Source of the DNA: Candidatus Gastranaerophilales bacterium | GTDB taxonomy: Bacteria; Cyanobacteriota; Vampirovibrionia; Gastranaerophilales; Gastranaerophilaceae | DNA: 64,000 bases | NCBI GenBank assembly: GCA_944325885.1 | Contig: CALVBT010000001.1 | Location: 280,037 to 344,036 of the forward strand | Reading direction: 5' to 3' | Shown here: in pieces, positions 25,788-34,320 of the stretch | Layout of the letters: every line of letters starts with the position of its first letter | How positions within the stretch are numbered: position 1 is the first letter of the stretch | Notes under the pieces: model-generated | The model's input: only the letters and a program-made list of their open reading frames with translations | The model's database searches: none | Told to the model about the DNA's origin: nothing | Position numbers and translations under genes: made by a program

Positions 25788-28650
25788 ACCGCTAAAGACA
25801 AAGCATTTCGCCTGTTCGTTGACGCTTGTTTTGACTCTTTCCCTTGCTCTTTCCCTTGCTCTTTCATTTTCATCCGTGCTTCCTGCTTTTTCTCAGGAAC
25901 CGGCAGACGACCACGCATATACTCTTACCAAAATAGAAGTCCAAGACCCGTCTAACCTTCCGGCTAATACAATCACAAAATACGAATGGAGCGAAACAGA
26001 AAACAAACTCACTCCCGTGTACTACCGTGTAGACCTAAAACAAACAGACTACGGCCACAAAGCAGACCAAGACGATGTAAAAACATTTACCGTAACCACA
26101 CCCAACACTGACAATACTGGCAATGCCTTTGAATACACAATCAACTACTACGTAAACAATGACAGCCTTGCACCTGACAGAATCACAACAAATCAAAACG
26201 GTGCAGATCTTGACTTTGATTTTGTTGGTCTAAAACATGAACCATCTTACGGTTCTTCATTTGGCGGTGCTATTTACAATAGTAGCGGAACAATCGGAGA
26301 TATCACAGGCAATTTTATAGGCAACTATGCAAAATCTGAAAATAGGGAGGCCAGAGGCGGAGCGATTTCTAATGCAGGCACAATCGGAAATATAACAGGT
26401 GACTTCATAGGAAACTATGCGCAATCAGATTATGAAGCCCATGGCGGAGCGATTTATAATCAAGAAACAATCGGCAATATAACAGGCGATTTTATAGGCA
26501 ACTATGCTCAAGCTAATGAGCAAGCCGCAGGCGGAGCGATTTATAATGAAGGAATAATCGGAGATATAACCGGTGACTTTATAGGTAACTATGCTTCCGG
26601 TAATAGTGCTGCAGGCGGAGCGATTGCTAATGGAGGAGGAACAATCGGAGATATCACCGGCGATTTTATCGGAAACTATGCAAAATCTGAAAACGGTTTT
26701 GCCTGGGGCGGTGCTATTATGAATCAAGGCATAATCGGCACAATAAACCAGGATACAGGAGAAATCACCTACGGAGAAATCAAAAACTCTTCATTCATAG
26801 GCAACTACGCAGAATCCACAAATGGAACAGCAATAGGCGGCGCAATATCGAGCATGTATCATCTTAATATCACAGCAGACAACGGCCAATCCGTCTTCTC
26901 CGGCAATAAAACAATCTCAAACGGCATTGAAGAACAAAACGCAATCGGCATGTATGGCTTTGTCGAAAAACAAGACGACAAATATGTTTTTCAAGATTTT
27001 ACAGGTCCAACTGACAAAAACCCTGCCTCATTAACCCTCAAAGCCGTAAACAACGGCGTAATAGTCTTTGATGACACAATCAGAGGCGGCGGACTGGACA
27101 TGAACACATTTTCGCCTATCGAAACCCCTGAAACAGCCTTTGACCTCACCCTCACAGGCGACACCACAGGCAAAGTAATATTAAACAACGACATAATCAA
27201 CGCCAATATCTCACTCGACAACACAAACCTCTACCTCGGCCGAGAAAACGTCTTCGACCAATCTCAATCCCTATCCCTTAACTCAGGCAACCTCTACCTC
27301 AACAATAACTCAATCGGAACAATGCATATACCCACCCTCAACCTCAACGGAACTACTAACCTCTCCGTCGACGTTGACCTCGCCAACAAACAAATGGATA
27401 GAATCACCGCTGATAACTACAACATAACAAATAAAGATTCCTTCATAAACGTAAACAATATCAACCTCCTCTCAGATTCCAATCAACAATCCACAAGTAT
27501 CCTATTCGCAGATGAACAACTCGCAAATAACGTCCAATACTCAGGCCCCTCCCCCATAGCCTACTCACCAATATATAAATACGACGTGTCATACTCTACT
27601 AACCCAGAAGATAACCTCGGCTACTTCTTCTTCAATAGAGCATCCTCTTCCTCAGGCAACCAGTCAGATGCCTTCAACCCCGCTGTCCTTACCCCATCAG
27701 TAGCCACCCAGGCAGGCGCATATACTACCCAGCTCCAAACCTTTAACTACGCCTTCCAACACTCAGACTCCTTCATGAATATCCCCTCTTTAGATAGACT
27801 ATCTATCATCAATAACAATAAATATGCACTAAATACAACAAACTTCTCCCCACTCCTTACCCCACACTCCCACAACGGATTCTGGGTTAAACCCTACGCC
27901 TCCTTCGAGTCTATCCCCCTCAATAACGGCCCAACCGTCTCCAATATCAACTACGGCACCCTCATAGGCTATGACTCCGATATTAAACAAATTAATCACG
28001 GCTTTAATAGAGTCTTAACTGCATATATTGGTTACAACGGAGCTTCCCAAAGATATCAAGGCGTAGATGCCTACCAAAATGGAGGTATCCTCGGCACAAC
28101 TACTACCTTCTACAAAGGTAACTTCTTTAACGCTACTACAGTATCAGTAGGAGCAAGCGTAGGAGATGCAACAACCATGTACGGCTCAGAAAACTATACA
28201 ATGCTCATGGCAGGTATAGGTAATAAATTCGGGTATAACTTTGAATTTAAACAAGGAAAATATATCCTCCAACCAAACTTCTTAATGTCCTATTCCTTCA
28301 TAAATACTTTCGACTATACAAACGCAGCAAACGTAAGAATCGAAAGTGACCCGTTGCATGCACTCCAACTCTCCCCCGGAATAAAATTCATAATGAATAC
28401 AAAGAACGGATGGCAGCCATATCTCGCAGTAAATATGACATGGAATATACTGGATGAAACAAAAGTAACAGCAAACGACGTAAGACTGCCATCCATGTCC
28501 ATCGACCCTTATGTATCATACGGAGCAGGTATACAGAAATGCTTTAAGGACGATAGATTCACAGCATACGGCCAGGCCATGGTACATAACGGAGGCCGAA
28601 ACGGTGTATCCCTTACAGCAGGATTCCGCTGGAGGGTGGGTAAGGATTAA
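25756..28650 (+). CDS. Beta-helix autotransporter B, phase variable, short-passenger paralogue
   Basis: Second copy of the 6.6-10.6 kb gene. It has the same signal segment (one extra 12-bp unit lengthens the Leu/Ser/Ala core by four residues), the same N-terminal 120 residues with few changes, only about five canonical GGAI...GNYA passenger units (26263-26720) plus two degenerate ones, and a nearly identical C-terminal linker and barrel ending GFRWRVGKD. In the 11-G state an ATG at 25756, within the leader but in another frame, is in frame with the passenger and would yield an N-terminus MLLVFRGGGYKPLKTKHF. It lacks a Shine-Dalgarno, so expression from it is uncertain. The main start is probably 25695, joined only at 10 G. 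Likely an outer-membrane adhesin. Confidence 0.85.
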   Translation: MLLVFRGGGYKPLKTKHFACSLTLVLTLSLALSLALSFSSVLPAFSQEPADDHAYTLTKIEVQDPSNLPANTITKYEWSETENKLTPVYYRVDLKQTDYGHKADQDDVKTFTVTTPNTDNTGNAFEYTINYYVNNDSLAPDRITTNQNGADLDFDFVGLKHEPSYGSSFGGAIYNSSGTIGDITGNFIGNYAKSENREARGGAISNAGTIGNITGDFIGNYAQSDYEAHGGAIYNQETIGNITGDFIGNYAQANEQAAGGAIYNEGIIGDITGDFIGNYASGNSAAGGAIANGGGTIGDITGDFIGNYAKSENGFAWGGAIMNQGIIGTINQDTGEITYGEIKNSSFIGNYAESTNGTAIGGAISSMYHLNITADNGQSVFSGNKTISNGIEEQNAIGMYGFVEKQDDKYVFQDFTGPTDKNPASLTLKAVNNGVIVFDDTIRGGGLDMNTFSPIETPETAFDLTLTGDTTGKVILNNDIINANISLDNTNLYLGRENVFDQSQSLSLNSGNLYLNNNSIGTMHIPTLNLNGTTNLSVDVDLANKQMDRITADNYNITNKDSFINVNNINLLSDSNQQSTSILFADEQLANNVQYSGPSPIAYSPIYKYDVSYSTNPEDNLGYFFFNRASSSSGNQSDAFNPAVLTPSVATQAGAYTTQLQTFNYAFQHSDSFMNIPSLDRLSIINNNKYALNTTNFSPLLTPHSHNGFWVKPYASFESIPLNNGPTVSNINYGTLIGYDSDIKQINHGFNRVLTAYIGYNGASQRYQGVDAYQNGGILGTTTTFYKGNFFNATTVSVGASVGDATTMYGSENYTMLMAGIGNKFGYNFEFKQGKYILQPNFLMSYSFINTFDYTNAANVRIESDPLHALQLSPGIKFIMNTKNGWQPYLAVNMTWNILDETKVTANDVRLPSMSIDPYVSYGAGIQKCFKDDRFTAYGQAMVHNGGRNGVSLTAGFRWRVGKD
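25772..25782. repeat. Poly-G tract, 11 G (contingency locus B)
   Basis: Eleven G between CTTTC and TATAAACCG, two longer than the tract at 6542-6550 in an otherwise almost identical context. The two lengths are -1 and +1 relative to the in-frame value of 10. Confidence 0.9.
26263..26720 (+). repeat. Passenger repeat array of autotransporter B (about 5 units)
   Basis: Five canonical units GGAI(Y/S/A)N...IG(D/N)ITG(D/N)FIGNYA plus two degenerate units up to about 26910. The array is some ten units shorter than at locus A, while the flanks are conserved. Confidence 0.85.
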
Positions 28651-28708
28651 GGAAATTAAACATATTAAGCATATTTATTTTAAAACTTGTTCCTGATAAT
28701 ATTTAGCT

Positions 28709-29737
28709 ATGCCAAAACTTATATTATCAGGGATGAGTCTGGATGAGTTAACAGAATTTACCGACTCTATTGAAGAATCTAAATATAGAGCGAAACAGCT
28801 CCACAATTGGATATATTTAAAGTCAGTTTCCGGTTTTGATGAAATGACAGATATATCAAAAAAAACACGTGCAAAAATAGAAGAACTGGCCGTTATTACA
28901 GATGTAAAAATTAAGCATAAACAGGTGAGTACTGACGGCACAATAAAATATTTGATTGAATACGCTGACGGAAATTGTGTGGAAACTGTTTTGATGCGTT
29001 TTGACAACAGGGCAAATTTGACGGCGTGTGTAAGTTCGCAGGTCGGATGTGCCTGCAATTGCAAATTTTGTGCTACGGCAAAACTCGGATTTATCAGAAA
29101 TTTGACCCCAAGAGAAATTATTGAACAGGTTTTGACTATACAGCGTGATACAGGATTAAAGGTTACAAATATAGTCTTTATGGGACAGGGTGAACCTTTA
29201 TTGAATCTTGATAATGTTTTAAAGGCGATTGATATTTTTAACAGAGATTTTGTTATAGGTATTCGCCGTTTGACGGTTTCTACCTGCGGTATTATTCCAC
29301 AGATAAACAAACTTGCGCAGATTGATTTTCAGCCGACTCTGGCTGTTTCTTTGCATGCTCCAAATCACACTCTTAGAGAATCGTTGATGCCGATTGAGAA
29401 AAAATACAATATTGATGAGCTTATGTCTTCCTTAAAGGCTTATGTTGAAAATACCGGCAGAAGGGTAACTATCGAATATACTTTGATAAAAGGTTTTAAC
29501 GACACTATACAGTGTGCAAAAGAGCTGGCAAAACTCTTGATAGGCTTAAAGGCAAATATAAATCTTATTATTTACAATCCAAATGATACAGATACTTTTG
29601 AAAAACCGGACAAAGAATCTATTCAAAAATTTAAATATATTCTTGAACAATCAGGTAAAAAGGTCACAATAAGGCTAGAAAGAGGTTCTGATATAGATGC
29701 AGCCTGCGGGCAGCTTAGCAATAAAATGAGGTCATAA
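28709..29737 (+). CDS. rlmN: 23S rRNA (A2503-C2)/tRNA (A37-C2) methyltransferase RlmN
   Basis: Radical-SAM methyltransferase that methylates C2 of A2503 in 23S rRNA and A37 of some tRNAs. The CxxxCxxC cluster motif is seen as CACNCKFC in the middle of QVGCACNCKFCATAKLGF. The methyl-carrying Cys lies in RLERGSDIDAACGQL, and FMGQGEPLLNLDNV and RLTVSTCGIIP are further family blocks. The 342 residues are typical. It is followed after 1 bp by a hypothetical gene, so these are co-transcribed. Confidence 0.96.
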   Translation: MPKLILSGMSLDELTEFTDSIEESKYRAKQLHNWIYLKSVSGFDEMTDISKKTRAKIEELAVITDVKIKHKQVSTDGTIKYLIEYADGNCVETVLMRFDNRANLTACVSSQVGCACNCKFCATAKLGFIRNLTPREIIEQVLTIQRDTGLKVTNIVFMGQGEPLLNLDNVLKAIDIFNRDFVIGIRRLTVSTCGIIPQINKLAQIDFQPTLAVSLHAPNHTLRESLMPIEKKYNIDELMSSLKAYVENTGRRVTIEYTLIKGFNDTIQCAKELAKLLIGLKANINLIIYNPNDTDTFEKPDKESIQKFKYILEQSGKKVTIRLERGSDIDAACGQLSNKMRS

Positions 29738-29738
29738 T

Positions 29739-30827
29739 ATGTATATTAATCCCGTTTCTTTTAAGATTTACAATCGTAATAACAACAGCAAACAGAATTG
29801 TAATAGACTGAATAACTATCCGCAAAAATTTGGCAAGGTAGCTGATACAGTTAGTTTTAGCGTGAAGAAAAATGTTTTTGAAGAAAATTTGGATATTGTT
29901 GACAGTATTATAAATGAAGACATTTTGCCCTTTATTGATGATGAGTCCAAAAATTTGTATATCCAAACAGGCAAAATGGGCTACGCACTGCAAGAAACTT
30001 TAAGAGTCTTTTCAAATCACGAAACCAGTATTTTTAACAGCAAATTAAATATTTTAAACAGCAATGACAGCAAATTAAAATCCTCAAAGTTTTTTAAATA
30101 CATTAAAACTTATGAAGATTTTAAAGATAATCAAAAAACTTTTGAACGCCTTTCTGCCATGGCCCAAATTCCAATGTATGGCAATAATTTAAAACTAAAA
30201 AATAAAATAAATTCTTCAAAACATCTCTTTAATGATGATAATGAGATAAAGTTGTTAGAACCAATGGTACAAAAATATAATGCCGAGATATCAAAATTGG
30301 GTAATGAGCTGGAGTCATTGACATTGAAAAACACAAATAAAGCCATGTTCAGCTTAATTCGTCCAATAAATGATAATTTAACAACCAGCATATATTATAT
30401 TATGATAAACCCGTACGGTGATTTTCAAAAACTTATAAAAAAACGCGAGAATGTTAAGGAATTAGTTAAAGACAACAAGGTTAGCCCTTATGAACGTTTA
30501 AAACACATTGAAATGTTGAATCATGATGCCAACAGTATTGTAAGGGTTATTCCCTCATATTCTAAAAATAAAAATGAAATTAAAAATTTTATAGAAAAAA
30601 CGGCCGGTTTTGTTGATAATTTGCCGCAAAAAGACGAAATAAATTCTGCTTATACAAAAATTAAAGACAAAATTGATATGGCCGCTGATAAAACTTTGGC
30701 TGTTTTGAATGATTATTTTGATAAAGAATATAGAGAGAATGGTGTTGTAATTGATTTTCACAAACTGGAAAAATCATTGAAAAGTCAACAAAGTGCGATA
30801 AATGAACTTTCCATGCTTATGGATTAA
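29739..30827 (+). CDS. Hypothetical helical protein coupled to rlmN
   Basis: Unrecognised 362-residue protein, Asn/Lys-rich and predicted mostly helical. The N-terminus (MYINPVSFKIYNRNNN, then QKFGKVADTVSF) again shows SF/FGK elements like other small proteins of the window. No signal peptide, membrane helix or catalytic motif is visible. It starts 1 bp after the rlmN stop. Its stop lies 4 bp from the convergent TPR gene. Confidence 0.72.
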   Translation: MYINPVSFKIYNRNNNSKQNCNRLNNYPQKFGKVADTVSFSVKKNVFEENLDIVDSIINEDILPFIDDESKNLYIQTGKMGYALQETLRVFSNHETSIFNSKLNILNSNDSKLKSSKFFKYIKTYEDFKDNQKTFERLSAMAQIPMYGNNLKLKNKINSSKHLFNDDNEIKLLEPMVQKYNAEISKLGNELESLTLKNTNKAMFSLIRPINDNLTTSIYYIMINPYGDFQKLIKKRENVKELVKDNKVSPYERLKHIEMLNHDANSIVRVIPSYSKNKNEIKNFIEKTAGFVDNLPQKDEINSAYTKIKDKIDMAADKTLAVLNDYFDKEYRENGVVIDFHKLEKSLKSQQSAINELSMLMD

Positions 30828-30831
30828 ATAT

Positions 30832-31611
30832 TTAGATTACAGCAAAACTTCTTACAGTATTTTCTTGCAGCTTTGTATTGTTGAGTTTGGAAATTCTTTT
30901 TCTAATTTTTATTGCATGGTGTGAATGCGGCTTCCTTTTAAGAAACAGCTTGTAATAATGGAGCGCACGAGAGTTCTGTTTTATTTTATCAAAACAAATT
31001 GCCATGCCAAGATATGCCTTGCTAAAATCCGGATTAACTTTCAGTATTTGTGAAAAAACACACCCTGCTGCTTTAAAATCGCCTATGTTCATATAAAGTG
31101 CAGACAGGTGGTTGTATGCTGTTATGAGTTTGGGGTTGTTTTCTATAATCGTATGATAGATGAGTATTGCCATGTCGTATTCTTCAATAAATTCATGGGC
31201 TACACCCAGCTGTATTTGCGCATTTACATTGCTTCTGTCAAGAGAAATCGTATGGTGAAAACATTTTATTGCTTCACAAAATCTGCCTGTCACGAGATAG
31301 CACAGCCCGAGCTGGTAATGTATTTCTGCAGTGAAATATGACAGTTCTCTTGCTTTTTCCAGTGCTTTTATTGCTTTTTCGTAGTTTTCTTCCGCTTTGT
31401 AAGAAATACCCAGCCCCATATAGCTTCTGTAATTGTTTCTGTCTATAAAAATTGAGCTGAGATAGTGTTTTATTGATTCTTTAAAATGGTTTGCAAGACG
31501 GAGTGCATCAGCTTTTACAAACAATCTGTAAGCAGCTGTTGTTGTATAATTTGAAGGTTTTATTACAAAGGAATCCAAACCTTGAACCACACTTTGATAT
31601 TTTATCCCCAA
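30832..31611 (-). CDS. TPR-repeat protein
   Basis: 259 residues with consecutive tetratricopeptide units: RLANHFKESIKHYLSSIFID, YMGLGISYKAEENYEKAIKA, HYQLGLCYLVTGRFCEAIKC, QIQLGVAHEFIEEYDMAILI, YNHLSALYMNIGDFKAAGCV and YLGMAICFDKIKQNSRALHY. No signal peptide is present. It is divergent from the Maf gene across a 179-bp region, so a role in flagellin modification or motility is possible but only by position. Confidence 0.85.
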   Translation of the reverse strand: MGIKYQSVVQGLDSFVIKPSNYTTTAAYRLFVKADALRLANHFKESIKHYLSSIFIDRNNYRSYMGLGISYKAEENYEKAIKALEKARELSYFTAEIHYQLGLCYLVTGRFCEAIKCFHHTISLDRSNVNAQIQLGVAHEFIEEYDMAILIYHTIIENNPKLITAYNHLSALYMNIGDFKAAGCVFSQILKVNPDFSKAYLGMAICFDKIKQNSRALHYYKLFLKRKPHSHHAIKIRKRISKLNNTKLQENTVRSFAVI

Positions 31612-31702
31612 AATTTCTCCCCGTTAATTTCTCATGTTCCCTTTACTATATTTTAGAAATTTTGATAAGAAATGTTATTGGCCTAAGGGTTTAAATTTTA
31701 GT

Positions 31703-31715
31703 CCATGTGGTCAAT
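31703..31715. promoter_or_regulatory. CCATGTGGTCAAT site, half-match of the 13471 palindrome
   Basis: Thirteen bases identical to the complement of part of the palindrome at 13471-13490. It also lies in a divergent intergenic region, 76 bp before the Maf start. A candidate -10 TATAAT for Maf is at 31754-31759. Confidence 0.35.
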
Positions 31716-31790
31716 TTAAATTTTTTAAGGTTATATTTTCGGCTGTTAGCGGATATAATGGTATAAATTAGAATAGATTAGGGGATTTTA

Positions 31791-33755
31791 ATGTCTGATT
31801 TTTTAGCAAAAAATTTATCTATAATTGCTCAATATAATAAAGGCCTTTATAAAAAGCTGGCACAAACAGTCCTTTTGAAAAAGAATTTTGAACTGTGCGC
31901 AAATCCAAACGGAGAGTTTAACCTAAAAATTGATTCTGTGCCTGTTCATTCCGTTACAGGGGCTGTTTTGGAGTCTAAAAATATATGCCAAAATCTTCCA
32001 CACCACAGTCCTGCCTCTGTGCATCTCATTTTTGGACTAGGACTGGGATATCTGGTGGATGAAATTTTTGAAGGCTCAAAAGGAAAGATGGTTGTTTTTG
32101 AACCTGATTTAGAAACTCTTTTTGTAGTATTGTCTGCGGTTGATTTTTCTAAATATATGCAGAGCCAAAGACTGTATATTGTTTCAGATTTTGCCGAAAT
32201 GGAAAATGTTCTTGACCTTGTTTTTAAATATAAATCCAAGGTTTCTATTTCTGCTCTCAATTATTATCTTTCTGCTTACAAATCACTTTTTAACAGCTTT
32301 AAAGACGTATTGCAAAGATATGTCGATATAAATACACACAATTATATGCTGCAGGCAAAGACAATGCTTACATTTTTTAATTCTTCAATGAGAGAGTTGG
32401 ACAAAAAATATCAGCTGCCTTTGCTTTCGGATTATAAAGATGTGTACAAGGACAAACCTGCAATAATTGTTTCTGCAGGCCCGTCTTTGAGCAAGAATAT
32501 TGAAGCTTTAAAGAAAATACAGGACAAAGCACTCATATTTTGTGTTGGTACAGCTGTACCGGTTTTGTATAAAAACGGAATAAAACCTGATTTTATAAAT
32601 GTTATAGAAAGACGTAACACCTTCCAGCATTACAATTTTCAGTTTGCAGACGATGTAAATTTGATAGTAGAGCCTTATACAGAGCCGAGTTATTTTAACC
32701 TAAATTTCAAGAATATTTTTGTGACAGCATCTGTAGAATCTGATGCCGCAAGATGGTTTTTGGAAAAGGCTGACAAAGAACTTCAGTATTTTGAAGCAAA
32801 AGGAACAGTTGCTTATCATGCCCTGTCTTCTGCTTATTATCTGGGCTGCAATCCGATAATCTTAATAGGGCAGGATTTGGCTTATTCAGACGGTCATTGT
32901 TACAGCTCGGGTTCTAAATTTGACGGGCTTGTTTGTGAATTTAATAATGACAAACAAAAATATGAAATCTATCCTAAAGACTTTGAAGATTATGTAGAAA
33001 TTTATTGCGCCTCACTAAAAACCTGGACTTATGAGCAAAAAGCAAAACTTGTGGAAAAACATCTCGAGAGCGTAAACAAAAATATTTTTACGGTTTCTGG
33101 TCAAAATGGCGAGAAGCTGCCGACAAGTTCTGTTTATTATCTGTTTTTGCAATATATGCAGGAATTTGCACAGAAACATGCAAAAGAAAGGACTCTTATA
33201 AATACATCTATAGGCGGTGCGGATATAAAAGGGTTTGAGCTTTTACCTCTGGAACAGGCTGCAGAGAAGCTCGGGCTTTGCACTCTGGATAAAAAGGCTA
33301 TTATTGGAGAGAACAAATTGCCCTCTTCTTTTGATATTAGCAAGTGTATTTCGTCTATAAGCGATGATATAAATATTTTAAAACATGTTCAGCAGGAGCT
33401 TGAAAAAGGCTCTGTAATTGCCCAGAATCTGGCAAAAGAGCTTTCCAGAACAAAGGGTTATTATGAAAAAGCAATGACTCTTATGCAAAGATGTACTAAT
33501 ATTTATGCTGACCTTGTTAACAATGTAATGTTAAAGCATAGAATCTATAAGATAATTTCTGTAGAAGAGTATTTTGAACTTTCTTATCTTATGAGAGAAT
33601 ATTCTGAAAATACTGATTACAAAGCAGCATTAGAGTTTTCTGCCGCATACAATGCATATTTTAAAAATGTGTATGAAAAAGCGGTTAAAACAACAGCTTT
33701 GTTAGTTCGATATCTGGAGAAAATGAAAAATGAAAGCAGTGTTGCAAAGAGTTAA
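31791..33755 (+). CDS. Maf-type motility accessory factor, flagellin nonulosonate glycosyltransferase candidate
   Basis: 654-residue protein of the DUF115/MAF_flag10 family, which transfers pseudaminic or legionaminic acid-type sugars to flagellin. The core block PAIIVSAGPSLSKNIE, then IFCVGTAVPVLYKNGIKPDF and ILIGQDLAYSDGHCYSSG, are the family signature. Flanking N- and C-terminal helical regions match the family layout. AGGGGA gives a good Shine-Dalgarno. The end overlaps dtd by 26 bp. Nonulosonate synthesis genes are not in the window. Sugar identity is unknown. Confidence 0.85.
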   Translation: MSDFLAKNLSIIAQYNKGLYKKLAQTVLLKKNFELCANPNGEFNLKIDSVPVHSVTGAVLESKNICQNLPHHSPASVHLIFGLGLGYLVDEIFEGSKGKMVVFEPDLETLFVVLSAVDFSKYMQSQRLYIVSDFAEMENVLDLVFKYKSKVSISALNYYLSAYKSLFNSFKDVLQRYVDINTHNYMLQAKTMLTFFNSSMRELDKKYQLPLLSDYKDVYKDKPAIIVSAGPSLSKNIEALKKIQDKALIFCVGTAVPVLYKNGIKPDFINVIERRNTFQHYNFQFADDVNLIVEPYTEPSYFNLNFKNIFVTASVESDAARWFLEKADKELQYFEAKGTVAYHALSSAYYLGCNPIILIGQDLAYSDGHCYSSGSKFDGLVCEFNNDKQKYEIYPKDFEDYVEIYCASLKTWTYEQKAKLVEKHLESVNKNIFTVSGQNGEKLPTSSVYYLFLQYMQEFAQKHAKERTLINTSIGGADIKGFELLPLEQAAEKLGLCTLDKKAIIGENKLPSSFDISKCISSISDDINILKHVQQELEKGSVIAQNLAKELSRTKGYYEKAMTLMQRCTNIYADLVNNVMLKHRIYKIISVEEYFELSYLMREYSENTDYKAALEFSAAYNAYFKNVYEKAVKTTALLVRYLEKMKNESSVAKS

Positions 33756-34167
33756 AGATGCCTCTGTCACTATTGATGAAAAAGTCTATTCTTCGATAAA
33801 TACAGGCATGCTGATTTTGTTTTGCGTAGAAAAAGACGATACACCTGACAAATTGGAGTGGATGGCCTCAAAAATCCTTTCTCTAAGGCTTTTTGAAGAT
33901 GAAAATAATAAAATGAACAGGTCCATTGTTGATATCAACGGCGAAATACTTGTCGTATCACAGTTTACACTGGCAGCGGACTGTAAAAAAGGCACAAGGC
34001 CGAGTTTTGATAATGCGCAAAAGCCTGAAATAGCAAATAAAATGTATGAAGAATTTGTGTCTTTATTAAAAAAATCCGGACTGAATGTTCAAACAGGTGT
34101 ATTTGGCGCAATGATGCAGGTTTCGCTAGTCAATGACGGGCCTGTTACTTTTGTTTTAACAAAATAA
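33730..34167 (+). CDS. dtd: D-aminoacyl-tRNA deacylase
   Basis: Dimeric proofreading enzyme that removes D-amino acids (and Gly from tRNA-Ala) from charged tRNA. 145 residues with the N-terminal MKAVLQRVKDASVTID, the SQFTLAAD block of the active site, the GTRPSFDNA motif and the C-terminal GVFGAMMQVSLVNDGPVT holding the cross-subunit Gly region. It overlaps the Maf gene by 26 bp in another frame, so they are translationally linked. Confidence 0.96.
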   Translation: MKAVLQRVKDASVTIDEKVYSSINTGMLILFCVEKDDTPDKLEWMASKILSLRLFEDENNKMNRSIVDINGEILVVSQFTLAADCKKGTRPSFDNAQKPEIANKMYEEFVSLLKKSGLNVQTGVFGAMMQVSLVNDGPVTFVLTK

Positions 34168-34320
34168 TGCAAATTAATTTAGAAAAAAGCTTGCCATATA
34201 TTATGTTTGCATTTAAAATATTAAAAGATATTAGAATTTATCATAATTTGTATGTAAAACATGTCGAGGAGCTAATAATTAAAATAGCCTTTCGCCTTTT
34301 ATTTAAAAGGGTAGTCAAAA

